IMG/VR virus record: IMGVR_UViG_3300007871_000054
Location: 1 to 24,017 of that record
Length of the DNA stretch: 24,017 nucleotides
Source: a virus
Strand: one strand, 5' to 3'
The position numbers were made by a program, and so were the translations under genes. This document shows, in pieces, positions 17,895-23,814 of this stretch; the stretch's first letter is position 1, and each line of letters starts with the position of its first letter. The notes under the pieces were generated by a model. That model was not told the origin of the DNA, made no database searches, and saw only the letters and a program-made list of their open reading frames with translations.

Positions 17895-18305
17895 ATGGCA
17901 AATAAAAGTAGTTTCGTAACACCCCTAGTCGTGGAGGAGTATGGTGGCAGGTTGTGGAGATTGCACTTCCAGTTTACCTATGAGCGGTGGTGCAAGGGGA
18001 GTAGAGACAGGATAACCGTCCCTGCTGGTTTCGTCTTTGATTTCGCCAGCATCCCCAAGTTCTTACTTCCGCTCCTACCGTTCTGGGCTAAGTATAATAA
18101 AGCCTGTGTCCTCCACGATTATCTATACCGCCCTGATTGTAGATATTGGGCAGGTAAGTTGAGCCGTAAGATGGCTGACTATGTATTTCACGGAGCTATG
18201 CTTGTCGCTTTCAGGCATCATCGCTCTGGCAGGGTGGTAGCCTATCTTGAGTGGCTGGCAGTCAGGTTATTCGGCTGGTTAGCCTATAAGAAAAGGAGTG
18301 AATGA
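17895..18305 (+). CDS. DUF1353 family protein
   Basis: AGGAG precedes the ATG by seven bases. 136 residues with the DUF1353 signature: 'VPAGFVFDFASIPKFLLP' (42-59) and 'KACVLHDYLYRP' (69-80), followed by an aromatic, basic C-terminus with a hydrophobic helix ('YLEWLAVRLFGWLAYKKR'). DUF1353 proteins are common in tailed phages and often sit by holin and lysis genes; their biochemical role was not known to me. The Asp, Ser and His-Asp of the motifs could be catalytic. Here it directly precedes a holin-like gene (overlap TGATG) where an endolysin would often be. Confidence 0.8.
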   Translation: MANKSSFVTPLVVEEYGGRLWRLHFQFTYERWCKGSRDRITVPAGFVFDFASIPKFLLPLLPFWAKYNKACVLHDYLYRPDCRYWAGKLSRKMADYVFHGAMLVAFRHHRSGRVVAYLEWLAVRLFGWLAYKKRSE

Positions 18306-18547
18306 TGATTGAGTTTCTACAATCGGCTGGTGCAATATGGGGGTTCGGGGCTGTCTTTGCTGTCCTGATGTTCTTTATCTTGATGAGGATAATGAAGTAT
18401 TATACCTCCCAGATGAGAGAGGACAGGAAGTATATGGAGGACAGGCTCTCTGGTATCCTTGCTGCCTATGACAACTCTACCAAAGAAAACACGCAAGTCC
18501 TCTCACAGTTGTTTCAATACCTAAAAGGCAAGAACGGTAATAAGTAG
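18305..18547 (+). CDS. Holin-like single-span membrane protein
   Basis: Two ATGs lie in tandem at 18302 and 18305; the second is chosen since GGAG at 18295-18298 gives it a six-base spacing and it overlaps the DUF1353 stop as TGATG. 80 residues from that start: a short periplasmic end ('MIEFLQSAGAIWGFG'), one membrane helix at about 14-30 ('FAVLMFFILMRIMKYY'), then a charged coiled-coil tail ('MREDRKYMEDRLSGIL') ending 'KGKNGNK'. This is the BhlA/UviB-like holin layout. It is the last gene of the late operon. Lysis role is inferred from size, topology and place. Confidence 0.65.
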   Translation: MIEFLQSAGAIWGFGAVFAVLMFFILMRIMKYYTSQMREDRKYMEDRLSGILAAYDNSTKENTQVLSQLFQYLKGKNGNK

Positions 18548-18611
18548 CCCTTACCAGACGCACTCAGCCGTAAATCTAAGGGGGTGTATGTTTTGGTTAA
18601 TAGTTTACTAT

Positions 18612-18800
18612 TCAGGAGGGTAGCTTCACCCCTTTCGGCAAGATAAGCCCACTCTTGGGTAGGGTCTGTGCCTTAGCCAGCTTATCAATATACCAATCAA
18701 AGGCAGCTAGTATTTCTGTATGCCGACCACAGACACCATACTTGGAGGTCGGCAGTATATTGTGGTCGCATCCACTAATGGGGCAGGGGTTTCGTTTCAT
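18612..18800 (-). CDS. Small Cys/His protein, likely zinc-binding, 62 aa
   Basis: Its ATG overlaps the stop of the methyltransferase gene (ATGA), so translation is probably coupled; no strong ribosome site of its own is seen. The first 30 residues hold C6, C11, H13, C24 and H27 ('CPISGCDHN', then 'CGRHTE'), a plausible zinc site. A helix ('ILAAFDWYIDKLAKA') and a Pro/Lys/Gly-rich tail follow. It is the last gene of the early operon and ends near the convergence point. Function unknown. Confidence 0.7.
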   Translation of the reverse strand: MKRNPCPISGCDHNILPTSKYGVCGRHTEILAAFDWYIDKLAKAQTLPKSGLILPKGVKLPS

Positions 18801-19324
18801 AATTCTATATCCGACTCCACTTCGTTACCCCAACAATCCCAACCCTCTACCCTTTGTCGGGCAAAGAGTTCTATGCGTGGTAAATCTCCTGAGCATTTGA
18901 CAATTAGTTCTCTAAATAGGTCGGGCTTCTTTGAATGTCGCTCTCTATTGGCAGTAACATCTGTGCTTTGCCTTCTATCTAGTGTTCTTAATGAGCCACG
19001 AACCCCAAATAATAAGTGTTCAGTAGTGTTGCGAAAATAATAACCTATTCCTATTTGCGGTTTTACCCAAGTGATTATGTTCTTCAGGGTAAATCCCCAA
19101 CTCTCATAAACTCTCTTTCCCCAACCATTGCCTAATTGCTGGCTAGGTATCCACAAGTATAGGTGGCTATTCTCAGCAATGTAAGTTCGCAAGGGTATCC
19201 CCAAGTTACATATCTCAGTTATAGTCATAGTGGGATAATGAGAGGAAGCTCTACTATTCTGGCGTTCCCATAAACCCTTTAAGAATTCCCACGGCGGGTC
19301 AGCGTATATTATCGGATACCTCAT
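18797..19324 (-). CDS. MT-A70 family DNA N6-adenine methyltransferase
   Basis: 175 residues with AGGAGGT eight bases before its ATG. It opens 'MRYPIIYADPPWEF', carrying the DPPW catalytic motif (D9-W12) of MT-A70-type enzymes, which methylate adenine N6 using S-adenosylmethionine. Then 'SSHYPTMTITEICNLGIP', 'HLYLWIPSQQLG' and 'NIITWVKPQIGIGYYFRN' follow, and the cofactor-side end 'HSKKPDLFRELIV' with 'RIELFARQRVEGWDCWGNE'. Length suits phage members of the family. No restriction gene lies beside it, so it is an orphan that may guard phage DNA or regulate. Overlaps the preceding 90-residue gene by 26 bases. Confidence 0.9.
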   Translation of the reverse strand: MRYPIIYADPPWEFLKGLWERQNSRASSHYPTMTITEICNLGIPLRTYIAENSHLYLWIPSQQLGNGWGKRVYESWGFTLKNIITWVKPQIGIGYYFRNTTEHLLFGVRGSLRTLDRRQSTDVTANRERHSKKPDLFRELIVKCSGDLPRIELFARQRVEGWDCWGNEVESDIEL

Positions 19325-19571
19325 TTCTCACTACCTCCTGAAAGTCTTTTATCGGTATTACCCTTAGCCTAGTCCCCTTAGTTACCTGAACAGGATAGGT
19401 CATAGCTTTAGCTGTCGCCATTCGGTAAAGGTGGGGGTAGACCCTCCGACCACTCTTATCCTTGTAGAGAATATCAACCTCAATAACAGCATCGTTCATT
19501 CTCCACTCAGCCACACCTACCTTCTGATGCCCCCATATCGGCTTCTCTATGTTAATCCTGTTTACACCCAT
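19299..19571 (-). CDS. Hypothetical small protein, 90 aa
   Basis: The frame is open further upstream, but the ATG at 19571 is chosen: it has AGGAG seven to eight bases before it, and the upstream part is occupied by two other coupled genes. The product is one compact beta-rich domain with basic residues: 'INIEKPIWGHQKVGVAEWRM', 'VIEVDILYKDKSGRRVYPHL', 'LRVIPIKDFQEVV'. This looks conserved in style (alternating hydrophobic strands, KSGRRVYP turn) but I recognise no family. It overlaps the membrane gene before it by ten bases and the methyltransferase after it by 26. Confidence 0.7.
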   Translation of the reverse strand: MGVNRINIEKPIWGHQKVGVAEWRMNDAVIEVDILYKDKSGRRVYPHLYRMATAKAMTYPVQVTKGTRLRVIPIKDFQEVVRNEVSDNIR

Positions 19572-19726
19572 AAGAACACTCCTGCGAAGAAGAAGCCCCA
19601 GATTAAAACCGCAAATCCTAGCCAGAACTGAGACTGTTTCTGTGGCTTCCATCCTCCTAGCTCGGCGAGTTTGAACAAAACTCCAAGCCCAAAGTGTATA
19701 GCTAACAATATCGCAAACCAGCTCAT
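19562..19726 (-). CDS. Small two-helix membrane protein, 54 aa
   Basis: A short frame hidden beneath a longer open frame. ATG at 19726 has AAAAGGAGGAG five to eight bases upstream, a very good ribosome site, and overlaps the stop of the previous gene (ATGA). The product begins MSWFAILLAIHFGLGVLFKL, then a short loop (AELGGWKPQKQSQ), then FWLGFAVLIWGFFFAGVFLW and V. It has two hydrophobic helices of about eighteen residues with a basic turn, i.e. a helical hairpin in the membrane. It could be a lysis accessory, superinfection exclusion or host-envelope protein; nothing decides between these. Confidence 0.8.
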   Translation of the reverse strand: MSWFAILLAIHFGLGVLFKLAELGGWKPQKQSQFWLGFAVLIWGFFFAGVFLWV

Positions 19727-19908
19727 TTCTCTCCTCCTTTTCTATGGCAGGGTCTCTTGAAGTATAACCTGTAATGCTCTCTGGCTGACTTCGTGGATGG
19801 CGTGGGCTTGCCGATAGGGAGCATACATTCGTTCTTGCCCTGATAGTAGTAACAGCCAGCACAGGTCGGTGAGTCTTTTGTATTATCTACAATCTCTTGC
19901 GATGTCAT
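19723..19908 (-). CDS. Small four-cysteine protein, 61 aa
   Basis: ATG overlaps the stop of the ASCH-like gene (ATGA). The product carries C16, C19, C28 and C54 ('CAGCYYYQGKNEC' and 'RPCHRKGG'), enough for one zinc or iron-sulphur site; the basic tail 'KRPCHRKGGEK' suggests nucleic-acid contact. Similar short Cys-rich proteins are common in phage early operons. Function unknown. Confidence 0.75.
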   Translation of the reverse strand: MTSQEIVDNTKDSPTCAGCYYYQGKNECMLPIGKPTPSTKSAREHYRLYFKRPCHRKGGEK

Positions 19909-20546
19909 TTAAGGCGGACTCCGAAGGCATTATGAGTTATGACCCAGACATAGGGATTAGTGTCCCACCCATAGCCACGCTTCTTGTTGATGGAGTCCCA
20001 CAATTCAATGAAGTTCCATCTTGGGTCAGGTGGTTCATCTGCCAAGACACCCCTTGCTAATGTGTATGGCGAAATACCCTCTCTTATAACATCTTCCTCT
20101 GTTATCTCCTGCACCCTCTCAATTCGGCAAGACTCACTAAGCGTCAGCCATATCCTAGCCAATCTCTTGGGCATAAACATAGCAGACTTCCAGCCGTCAG
20201 CAGGCTTGGGTCTCTCCTCTTTCTCCCACGCCAGATTAGCCTTATACACGACAGCTTCACCAGCACATTGAAAGTTATAGTAGGTCTCCTTGACCCATAT
20301 CTGGTCGCCTGCTCCACCGTAGGGGCACTTAATCTTTTTACCCTTCTCATTCAAGAGGTAGAACCAGCCATCAAACTCAATGCGGTTACGGATAACACAG
20401 AGGTATCCATTGCCATCTATGTAAGGCTTACCAGCATTAGGGGACAGCCCGAATTGTGGGTGCACTACTCGTCTGGTCTGCGTCTTGAGACCTTTGGCTA
20501 TGCGAATAACATTCTCGGTGCTGAACATTAGCGGAGTCTCTTTCAT
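19905..20546 (-). CDS. ASCH-like (PUA-fold) phage protein
   Basis: The ATG at 20546 is chosen because it overlaps the stop of the zinc ribbon gene (ATGA); an upstream start at 20603 would run back through that gene. 213 residues. Landmarks: 'MFSTENVIRIAKGLKTQTRR' (7-26), where G19-x-K-T-x-T-R-R is the recurrent ASCH-type motif; 'GDQIWVKETY' (80-89); 'RIERVQEITEEDVIREGI' (141-158); and 'LWDSINKKRGYGWDTNPYVW' (182-201). These recur in phage proteins loosely labelled morphogenetic or ASCH domain. The ASCH fold is related to PUA and is thought to bind RNA or modified nucleotides; the phage function is not settled. Confidence 0.8.
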   Translation of the reverse strand: MKETPLMFSTENVIRIAKGLKTQTRRVVHPQFGLSPNAGKPYIDGNGYLCVIRNRIEFDGWFYLLNEKGKKIKCPYGGAGDQIWVKETYYNFQCAGEAVVYKANLAWEKEERPKPADGWKSAMFMPKRLARIWLTLSESCRIERVQEITEEDVIREGISPYTLARGVLADEPPDPRWNFIELWDSINKKRGYGWDTNPYVWVITHNAFGVRLK

Positions 20547-20683
20547 TTTATCTTTACCTGATACCATTCTTCTTCGGGGGATTTCCACCATACCCTTCTG
20601 CACTTCTTACAGCCCCACATCTGGACACCACCGAGAAGCACCCCTAGTTTTATCAACCCCTCTTTACACTTTGGACATTTCAT
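20543..20683 (-). CDS. Small zinc ribbon protein, 46 aa
   Basis: ATG at 20683 has GAGGAGG about eight bases upstream and overlaps the previous stop (ATGA); its own stop overlaps the ASCH-like start. Two CxxC pairs at 3/6 and 25/28 ('MKCPKCKEG' and 'CKKCRRVWW') form a zinc ribbon knuckle pair, with a basic, Trp-rich tail. The ASCH-like frame extends across this region in another frame, which hides the gene. Likely nucleic-acid or protein binding. Coordinates are firm from the overlap pattern. Confidence 0.85.
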   Translation of the reverse strand: MKCPKCKEGLIKLGVLLGGVQMWGCKKCRRVWWKSPEEEWYQVKIK

Positions 20684-20958
20684 TTCAACTGCCTCCTCTC
20701 CATTGGCACATAAACATTGCTTAGAGCCTCACTGCAATTAAGTATATCTTGGATGGTCGGGTAGGGTAAGCACATATCAGCGAACAGGCGAGCCATTTCC
20801 TCAGTCAGTTCGTGCTGCTCCCTATAGAGCTTCGGCATCATAAAGGCAATCCAAGCATCAATAGCCTTCGCTCTGGCTCTCAGCCACTCCTGCCTCCTCA
20901 TTTCCATCCGTGATACTAGAGCCTCTAAGCTAGGCTGGCACAAGTTCTGGTTCTCCAT
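20680..20958 (-). CDS. Hypothetical helical protein, 92 aa
   Basis: The start is placed at ATG 20958; the TTG just before it (20961) is possible too. GAGGAGG lies nine bases upstream, inside the 3' end of the previous gene, so the two overlap by about 29 bases. The product is mostly helical: 'SRMEMRRQEWLRARAKAIDA' and 'LYREQHELTEEMARLFADM', then 'LPYPTIQDILNCSEALSN'. Three cysteines, no pair motif. It may be a small regulator. No family recognised. The stop overlaps the zinc ribbon start. Confidence 0.7.
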   Translation of the reverse strand: MENQNLCQPSLEALVSRMEMRRQEWLRARAKAIDAWIAFMMPKLYREQHELTEEMARLFADMCLPYPTIQDILNCSEALSNVYVPMERRQLK

Positions 20959-21115
20959 CAATCCTTACCTCCTCTTTAGGATAGGCACAGTCTAAGCAGA
21001 GCTGCCTTCCGTCCCTGAACACGATGCAGTTCTGGCAGATGTGCCGATGGCATTTGTCGCACAAGAAGCTCACCCCTGCCTCACGACCACAGCGTTCACA
21101 TACCCAACTGCTCAT
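20930..21115 (-). CDS. Small protein with four CxxC pairs (FYVE/RING-like spacing), 61 aa
   Basis: ATG has GAGGAG nine bases upstream and overlaps the nuclease stop (ATGA). Cysteines at 6/9, 19/22, 27/30 and 40/43, with H23 and H25 between pairs two and three: C-x2-C-x9-C-x2-C-x4-C-x2-C-x9-C-x2-C. This spacing fits two interleaved zinc sites, as in FYVE/RING-type treble clefs or B-box-like fingers. The tail 'KEEVRIDGEPELVPA' is acidic and probably disordered. Its neighbours are a nuclease and replication genes. It may be an adaptor that binds a host protein; only the metal site is shown by the sequence. Confidence 0.8.
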   Translation of the reverse strand: MSSWVCERCGREAGVSFLCDKCHRHICQNCIVFRDGRQLCLDCAYPKEEVRIDGEPELVPA

Positions 21116-21528
21116 TTCAATATCTCCTCTATCTCATCCCTCTGGCTAGGTCGCCAGATGTAGACTTCGGGTATAGTCAATGAGTCCATCAGACCTTTTA
21201 ATTCTAGCGATGCTTCCCGACCCACTACTATCATAGGCTCAAGTAAGATAACTTTCTGACACGCTTCTAAGGTATCAAACCAGAGCTGCTGGTCTGGGCT
21301 TACCTTGCCTGTCTCGCTCTTGAGTTCCGCAAAGATGAGGCGTTGCTTTACTTCGTGGGCTATCGTGTAATCAAGGTAGCCCTTGTGTCCAGTGTAGGCA
21401 GTCTCGTATACGTCCTTACCACCACGCCTGACTCTGGCTGGTCGGGGGTGCATCCACCTGTAACCATAGGTATCAAGCAGCTCCTCAAACCAAGTGGCAA
21501 AGTCTTTCTCACTAATGGTCTGACCCAT
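21112..21528 (-). CDS. VRR-NUC domain nuclease, stand-alone
   Basis: The ATG at 21528 overlaps the loader stop (TGATG) with AGGAG six bases upstream; a GTG one codon earlier would be too close. 138 residues. The PD-(D/E)xK core is visible: E16/E17 in the first helix, D53 in 'GHKGYLDYT', E68 and K70 in 'IFAELKSETGKVS', Q80/Q81 on the next helix. 'HPRPARV' is typical of phage members. VRR-NUC proteins cut branched DNA; single-domain phage forms act as structure-specific or Holliday junction-type nucleases. Possible roles: resolving replication or packaging intermediates. Confidence 0.85.
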   Translation of the reverse strand: MGQTISEKDFATWFEELLDTYGYRWMHPRPARVRRGGKDVYETAYTGHKGYLDYTIAHEVKQRLIFAELKSETGKVSPDQQLWFDTLEACQKVILLEPMIVVGREASLELKGLMDSLTIPEVYIWRPSQRDEIEEILK

Positions 21529-22355
21529 CACTTTCTCCTGTAGCTTTTACCGCTCATATTGATACGCTTGCCCTTAATCATTTCAGCGAAGCGGTCAAAG
21601 GATGCTTCCTCTAAGTGAGCCTTGAGACCATCAGCATCAAGGTTAGCCGTCAGTATTATAGGTAGCTCCGCTTTGTATCTACCGTCTATGATACCGAACA
21701 GAGTCCTTTGGATAAATCTGGGGTCTTGTCTCCGCTCCTTACCAACATCGTCCAGTAAGAGGAGGTCGCAATATGTGAGCTTTTTGATGATGTCGTCCTC
21801 AGACTCTCTCATCCGCTTCTCCTCTTGGTCAAAGCTATACGTTGCCTGTATACTCCTGAACAGGTCAGGCTCACTCACAAAGATTATGCGTGGGCAGCCA
21901 CGCTCCGCACCTTTCCAGTTGTCTAATATCCTGTGGGCTATGGCACAGCTAAGGTGAGTCTTGCCCACTCCATAGGTATCCTTTGAGTAGAGGTATAGCG
22001 ATGCAACGCCTGTCGGTCTCTTGTCGGTGGGAAAGTCGTTGGCATACTTCCAGCACTTGTTGAAGGCTGTATCCTGATAGCCCTTCTCAAAGTTACTAAA
22101 GTCCTTATTCATAAACAGTGGAGGTATACCACACTCTACCCTGCTCTTTCGCCTATCTCCCATAATCATTGCAGCTTGAGCAGCTTTCTCTTTGGCTATC
22201 TCATCATCGTAGGCTTTCTTGGCACAGTCTGGGCACAGACCACCCCCTCTCAGGATACGAGTGCCACTATGAGAACCCATATCAGTATCGGACACTCCCC
22301 AATACTTCGGCTCGTAGCCCCCACCACAGCTATTACATTTCAGAGTCTCGCTCAT
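21528..22355 (-). CDS. DnaC/IstB-like AAA+ helicase loader
   Basis: 275 residues, ATG overlapping the organiser stop (ATGA), GGAGG nearby. Residues 1-45: C7, C10, C41 and C44 form a likely zinc site ('CNSCGGGY', 'CPDC'). AAA+ core: Walker A at 126-133 ('DTYGVGKT'), with D126 where glycine is usual; Walker B at 198-203 ('LLLLDD'); sensor 1 near N238 ('ILTANLD'); box VII-like 'SFDRFAEM' with R255. A basic C-terminus ends 'SGKSYRRK'. These loaders place the hexameric DnaB-type helicase on DNA. As no helicase is visible here, it probably loads the host one. Works with the adjoining organiser. Confidence 0.9.
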   Translation of the reverse strand: MSETLKCNSCGGGYEPKYWGVSDTDMGSHSGTRILRGGGLCPDCAKKAYDDEIAKEKAAQAAMIMGDRRKSRVECGIPPLFMNKDFSNFEKGYQDTAFNKCWKYANDFPTDKRPTGVASLYLYSKDTYGVGKTHLSCAIAHRILDNWKGAERGCPRIIFVSEPDLFRSIQATYSFDQEEKRMRESEDDIIKKLTYCDLLLLDDVGKERRQDPRFIQRTLFGIIDGRYKAELPIILTANLDADGLKAHLEEASFDRFAEMIKGKRINMSGKSYRRK

Positions 22356-23089
22356 TCCTTATCCTCCACCAATCCCTGTTCATCACCACTCACTTCAACT
22401 GGTGGCTGCTTCTTAGCCCAAGCCTCTAGGCAGGTCTCAATATATTTTATAGGGCTATGGGCTTCGTGTATTTTTGCCTCCTCTACAGCCCTCTTGAAAT
22501 CAGCATCATCGTATGTGTCCAGTATGTCTTTCAGTGTATCAAACTCAAGGTTCTTTAACGGCTTACCAAAGGTCTCCTCAATTATCTTTACGGACTCCTG
22601 TAGTTTGGGGTCTAGCACTTCATCAAGCGGTGAGCTGGTTGCTGGTGGTGTCCCCCTCTTTTTCTTACCTGTCCCACCCCACATCTTGAGCAGGCTTTTG
22701 GGTGGGTTAGGAATATCAGAGTATCCGTATTTGCCTTTTGCTTCGTGGTCTTTGCGGAAGTTTATCTGCTCGCTTTCAAATCCAGCCATCCAGAGGCAAT
22801 GTATACCTTTGGCTGTATACCGCTCTATTAGCCCTAGTCCGTCCTCTCTCTTGGCTGCTTGTAAGGTGTTAAGCATAGAGTCTATCTGCTCGGTAGTCCA
22901 GTCCCTCTTAGGGAAGCATATACCCTTGAGAATAACAGGGTCTCCGTGTAGCCTGCCCTCAGCGTCTAGGTGTGGTATCATCATCAGGAAGCAGAGGAAG
23001 GTGGTATCGTCAAGGTCATTAACTTTAGGGTCAATGGCTATCTTTCTTGATACCATTCTGCCCCTGTTATAATATGTTCTTGTCGGCAC
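22352..23089 (-). CDS. Phage replisome organiser / DnaD-like replication initiator
   Basis: GTG start at 23089 with AAGGAG five bases upstream. 245 residues. N-terminal 1-125 is a winged-helix-like domain: 'RGRMVSRKIAIDPKVNDL', 'TTFLCFLMMIPHLDAEGRLH', 'LIERYTAKGIHCLWMAGFES', then 'QINFRKDHEAKGKYGY'. A basic Gly/Pro-rich linker (about 128-155) follows. The C-terminal part with 'NLEFDTLKDILDTYDDADFK' and 'SPIKYIETCLEAWAKK' resembles the C-terminal helical domain of DnaD/replisome organisers. Such proteins bind the origin and recruit the helicase loader, which is the next gene. An RNA structure lies just upstream of its ribosome site. Confidence 0.8.
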   Translation of the reverse strand: MPTRTYYNRGRMVSRKIAIDPKVNDLDDTTFLCFLMMIPHLDAEGRLHGDPVILKGICFPKRDWTTEQIDSMLNTLQAAKREDGLGLIERYTAKGIHCLWMAGFESEQINFRKDHEAKGKYGYSDIPNPPKSLLKMWGGTGKKKRGTPPATSSPLDEVLDPKLQESVKIIEETFGKPLKNLEFDTLKDILDTYDDADFKRAVEEAKIHEAHSPIKYIETCLEAWAKKQPPVEVSGDEQGLVEDKE

Positions 23090-23104
23090 TACTGCTCCTT
23101 AGAT

Positions 23105-23189
23105 GGGGGACTTGCTAGTAACTCTACCCACTTCTGGGACTGCATACACCAGCAAATCCCCCTACTTGCCAGCTCTCCACACTGGCAAG
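23105..23189 (-). ncRNA. Structured intergenic RNA (two stem-loops), possible cis-regulator or processing site
   Basis: Read as minus-strand RNA. Stem 1 starts right after the TAG of the 172-residue gene: CUUGCCAG pairs with CUGGCAAG (23189-23182 and 23172-23165), eight perfect pairs, loop of nine. Stem 2: GGGGGAUUUGCUGGUG (23162-23147) pairs with UACUAGCAAGUCCCCC (23120-23105): sixteen continuous pairs, of which three are U-G wobbles. On the plus strand those three become C-A mismatches, so the fold favours minus-strand transcription. A short inner hairpin CCCA-GAAG-UGGG sits in its loop. The ribosome site of the replication initiator follows four bases on. It lacks a U-tract. Confidence 0.55.
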
Positions 23190-23708
23190 CTATTTTTCTA
23201 TTAAGTCGGTTACGGCATTGACGACTTCAAGCCGTGCATCAATAACACTCGGCTCGCTCTGATACAGGTCTATCATCTTGTCTCTCTGCTCAGGGTCGTA
23301 GCAACGGACAATCTTAACATCAACAAGCTGCTCGGTGGACTGCTTCATTGTCCCCTCTTTCAATCCCCTGTCAGTGAGACCTTGATACATAGTGCACTCC
23401 TCACCAGCCAAGTCCCTGCGTCTGTGTATCCACTCAGCGATAGACTTCGTTACGTCTGAACCACCTGCACCTACAGCTATGGCGACCATAGTCTCTAGGT
23501 TGGTTCGCTGAATGGCAATACGGAGTCGCAGGATTTCCTTGAGAATGTCGGAGTGAGCCTGTATCCACCCTGCTACCTGTTTCGGCTGGTCTTTGTAGAC
23601 AGGGGTCTCAATGCTCAGGTGAGCGGAGTGCTTGGCTACCTTCTCTCGGAGGTCGTCAGCCTTTCTCTGCTCGTCTTTGATTTTTTTCAGTGCCTCAATT
23701 AGTTTCAT
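23190..23708 (-). CDS. Hypothetical early protein, 172 aa (possible DUF6847/septicolysin-like)
   Basis: First gene of the early operon; ATG with GGGAGAAAGG upstream. Residues 1-70 are a charged helical pair ('LIEALKKIKDEQRKADDLRE', 'DILKEILRLRIAIQRTNLE'), then a beta turn, then 'SIAEWIHRRRDLAG' near 90 and a helical/beta C-terminus ending 'VVNAVTDLIEK'. The order L-L-helix, I-x-R-T-N, a short strand pair, then A-x-x-x-R-R-D-L resembles the DUF6847 (septicolysin) family of phage proteins from memory; this is not a sure match and function is unknown. Its stop borders directly on the first stem of the RNA structure. Confidence 0.7.
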   Translation of the reverse strand: MKLIEALKKIKDEQRKADDLREKVAKHSAHLSIETPVYKDQPKQVAGWIQAHSDILKEILRLRIAIQRTNLETMVAIAVGAGGSDVTKSIAEWIHRRRDLAGEECTMYQGLTDRGLKEGTMKQSTEQLVDVKIVRCYDPEQRDKMIDLYQSEPSVIDARLEVVNAVTDLIEK

Positions 23709-23752
23709 AAACCTTTCTCCCTTTATTTATTTTAACCCTCCCAAACAGGAAG

Positions 23753-23797
23753 CCTAAGAAGTCCCGAACTTAACAGGGAAACTTAACTTATCTTAGG
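23753..23797 (-). promoter_or_regulatory. Imperfect dyad in the early leader
   Basis: CCTAAGA (23753-23759) pairs with TCTTAGG (23791-23797); inside, AAGT/ACTT and CCC/GGG continue the helix with a two-base bulge. It also holds two direct AACTTAAC copies (23767, 23780). It could be an operator or a leader RNA hairpin for the 172-residue gene that starts 45 bases on. Confidence 0.35.
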
Positions 23798-23814
23798 ACA
23801 TTCTCTCGGCTCTC

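Noticed and set aside
18548-18632. Possible bidirectional terminator at the convergence point
   Set aside because: CCCTTA/TAAGGG, GGGGTG/CACCCC and AATAGT/ACTATT dyads exist, but they have long loops or two- to four-base loops with AT-only stems, and no T-tract follows. Not enough to call.
19572-19862. N-terminal extension of the 90-residue gene
   Set aside because: It overlaps two other coupled genes in another frame; the ATG at 19571 has AGGAG at good spacing.
20547-20603. Upstream start for the ASCH-like gene
   Set aside because: It runs through the zinc ribbon gene; the start at 20546 overlaps that gene's stop and fits the family start.
22176-23072. 298-residue plus-strand open frame across the loader and organiser genes
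   Set aside because: Ser/Leu-rich antisense shadow; both minus-strand genes have clear families and overlaps, and the plus frame has no supporting ribosome site or domain.
23165-23197. Intrinsic terminator reading on the plus strand (stem then TATTTTT)
   Set aside because: The stem is followed by T's on the plus strand, but no plus-strand gene lies upstream; the surrounding operon is minus-strand.
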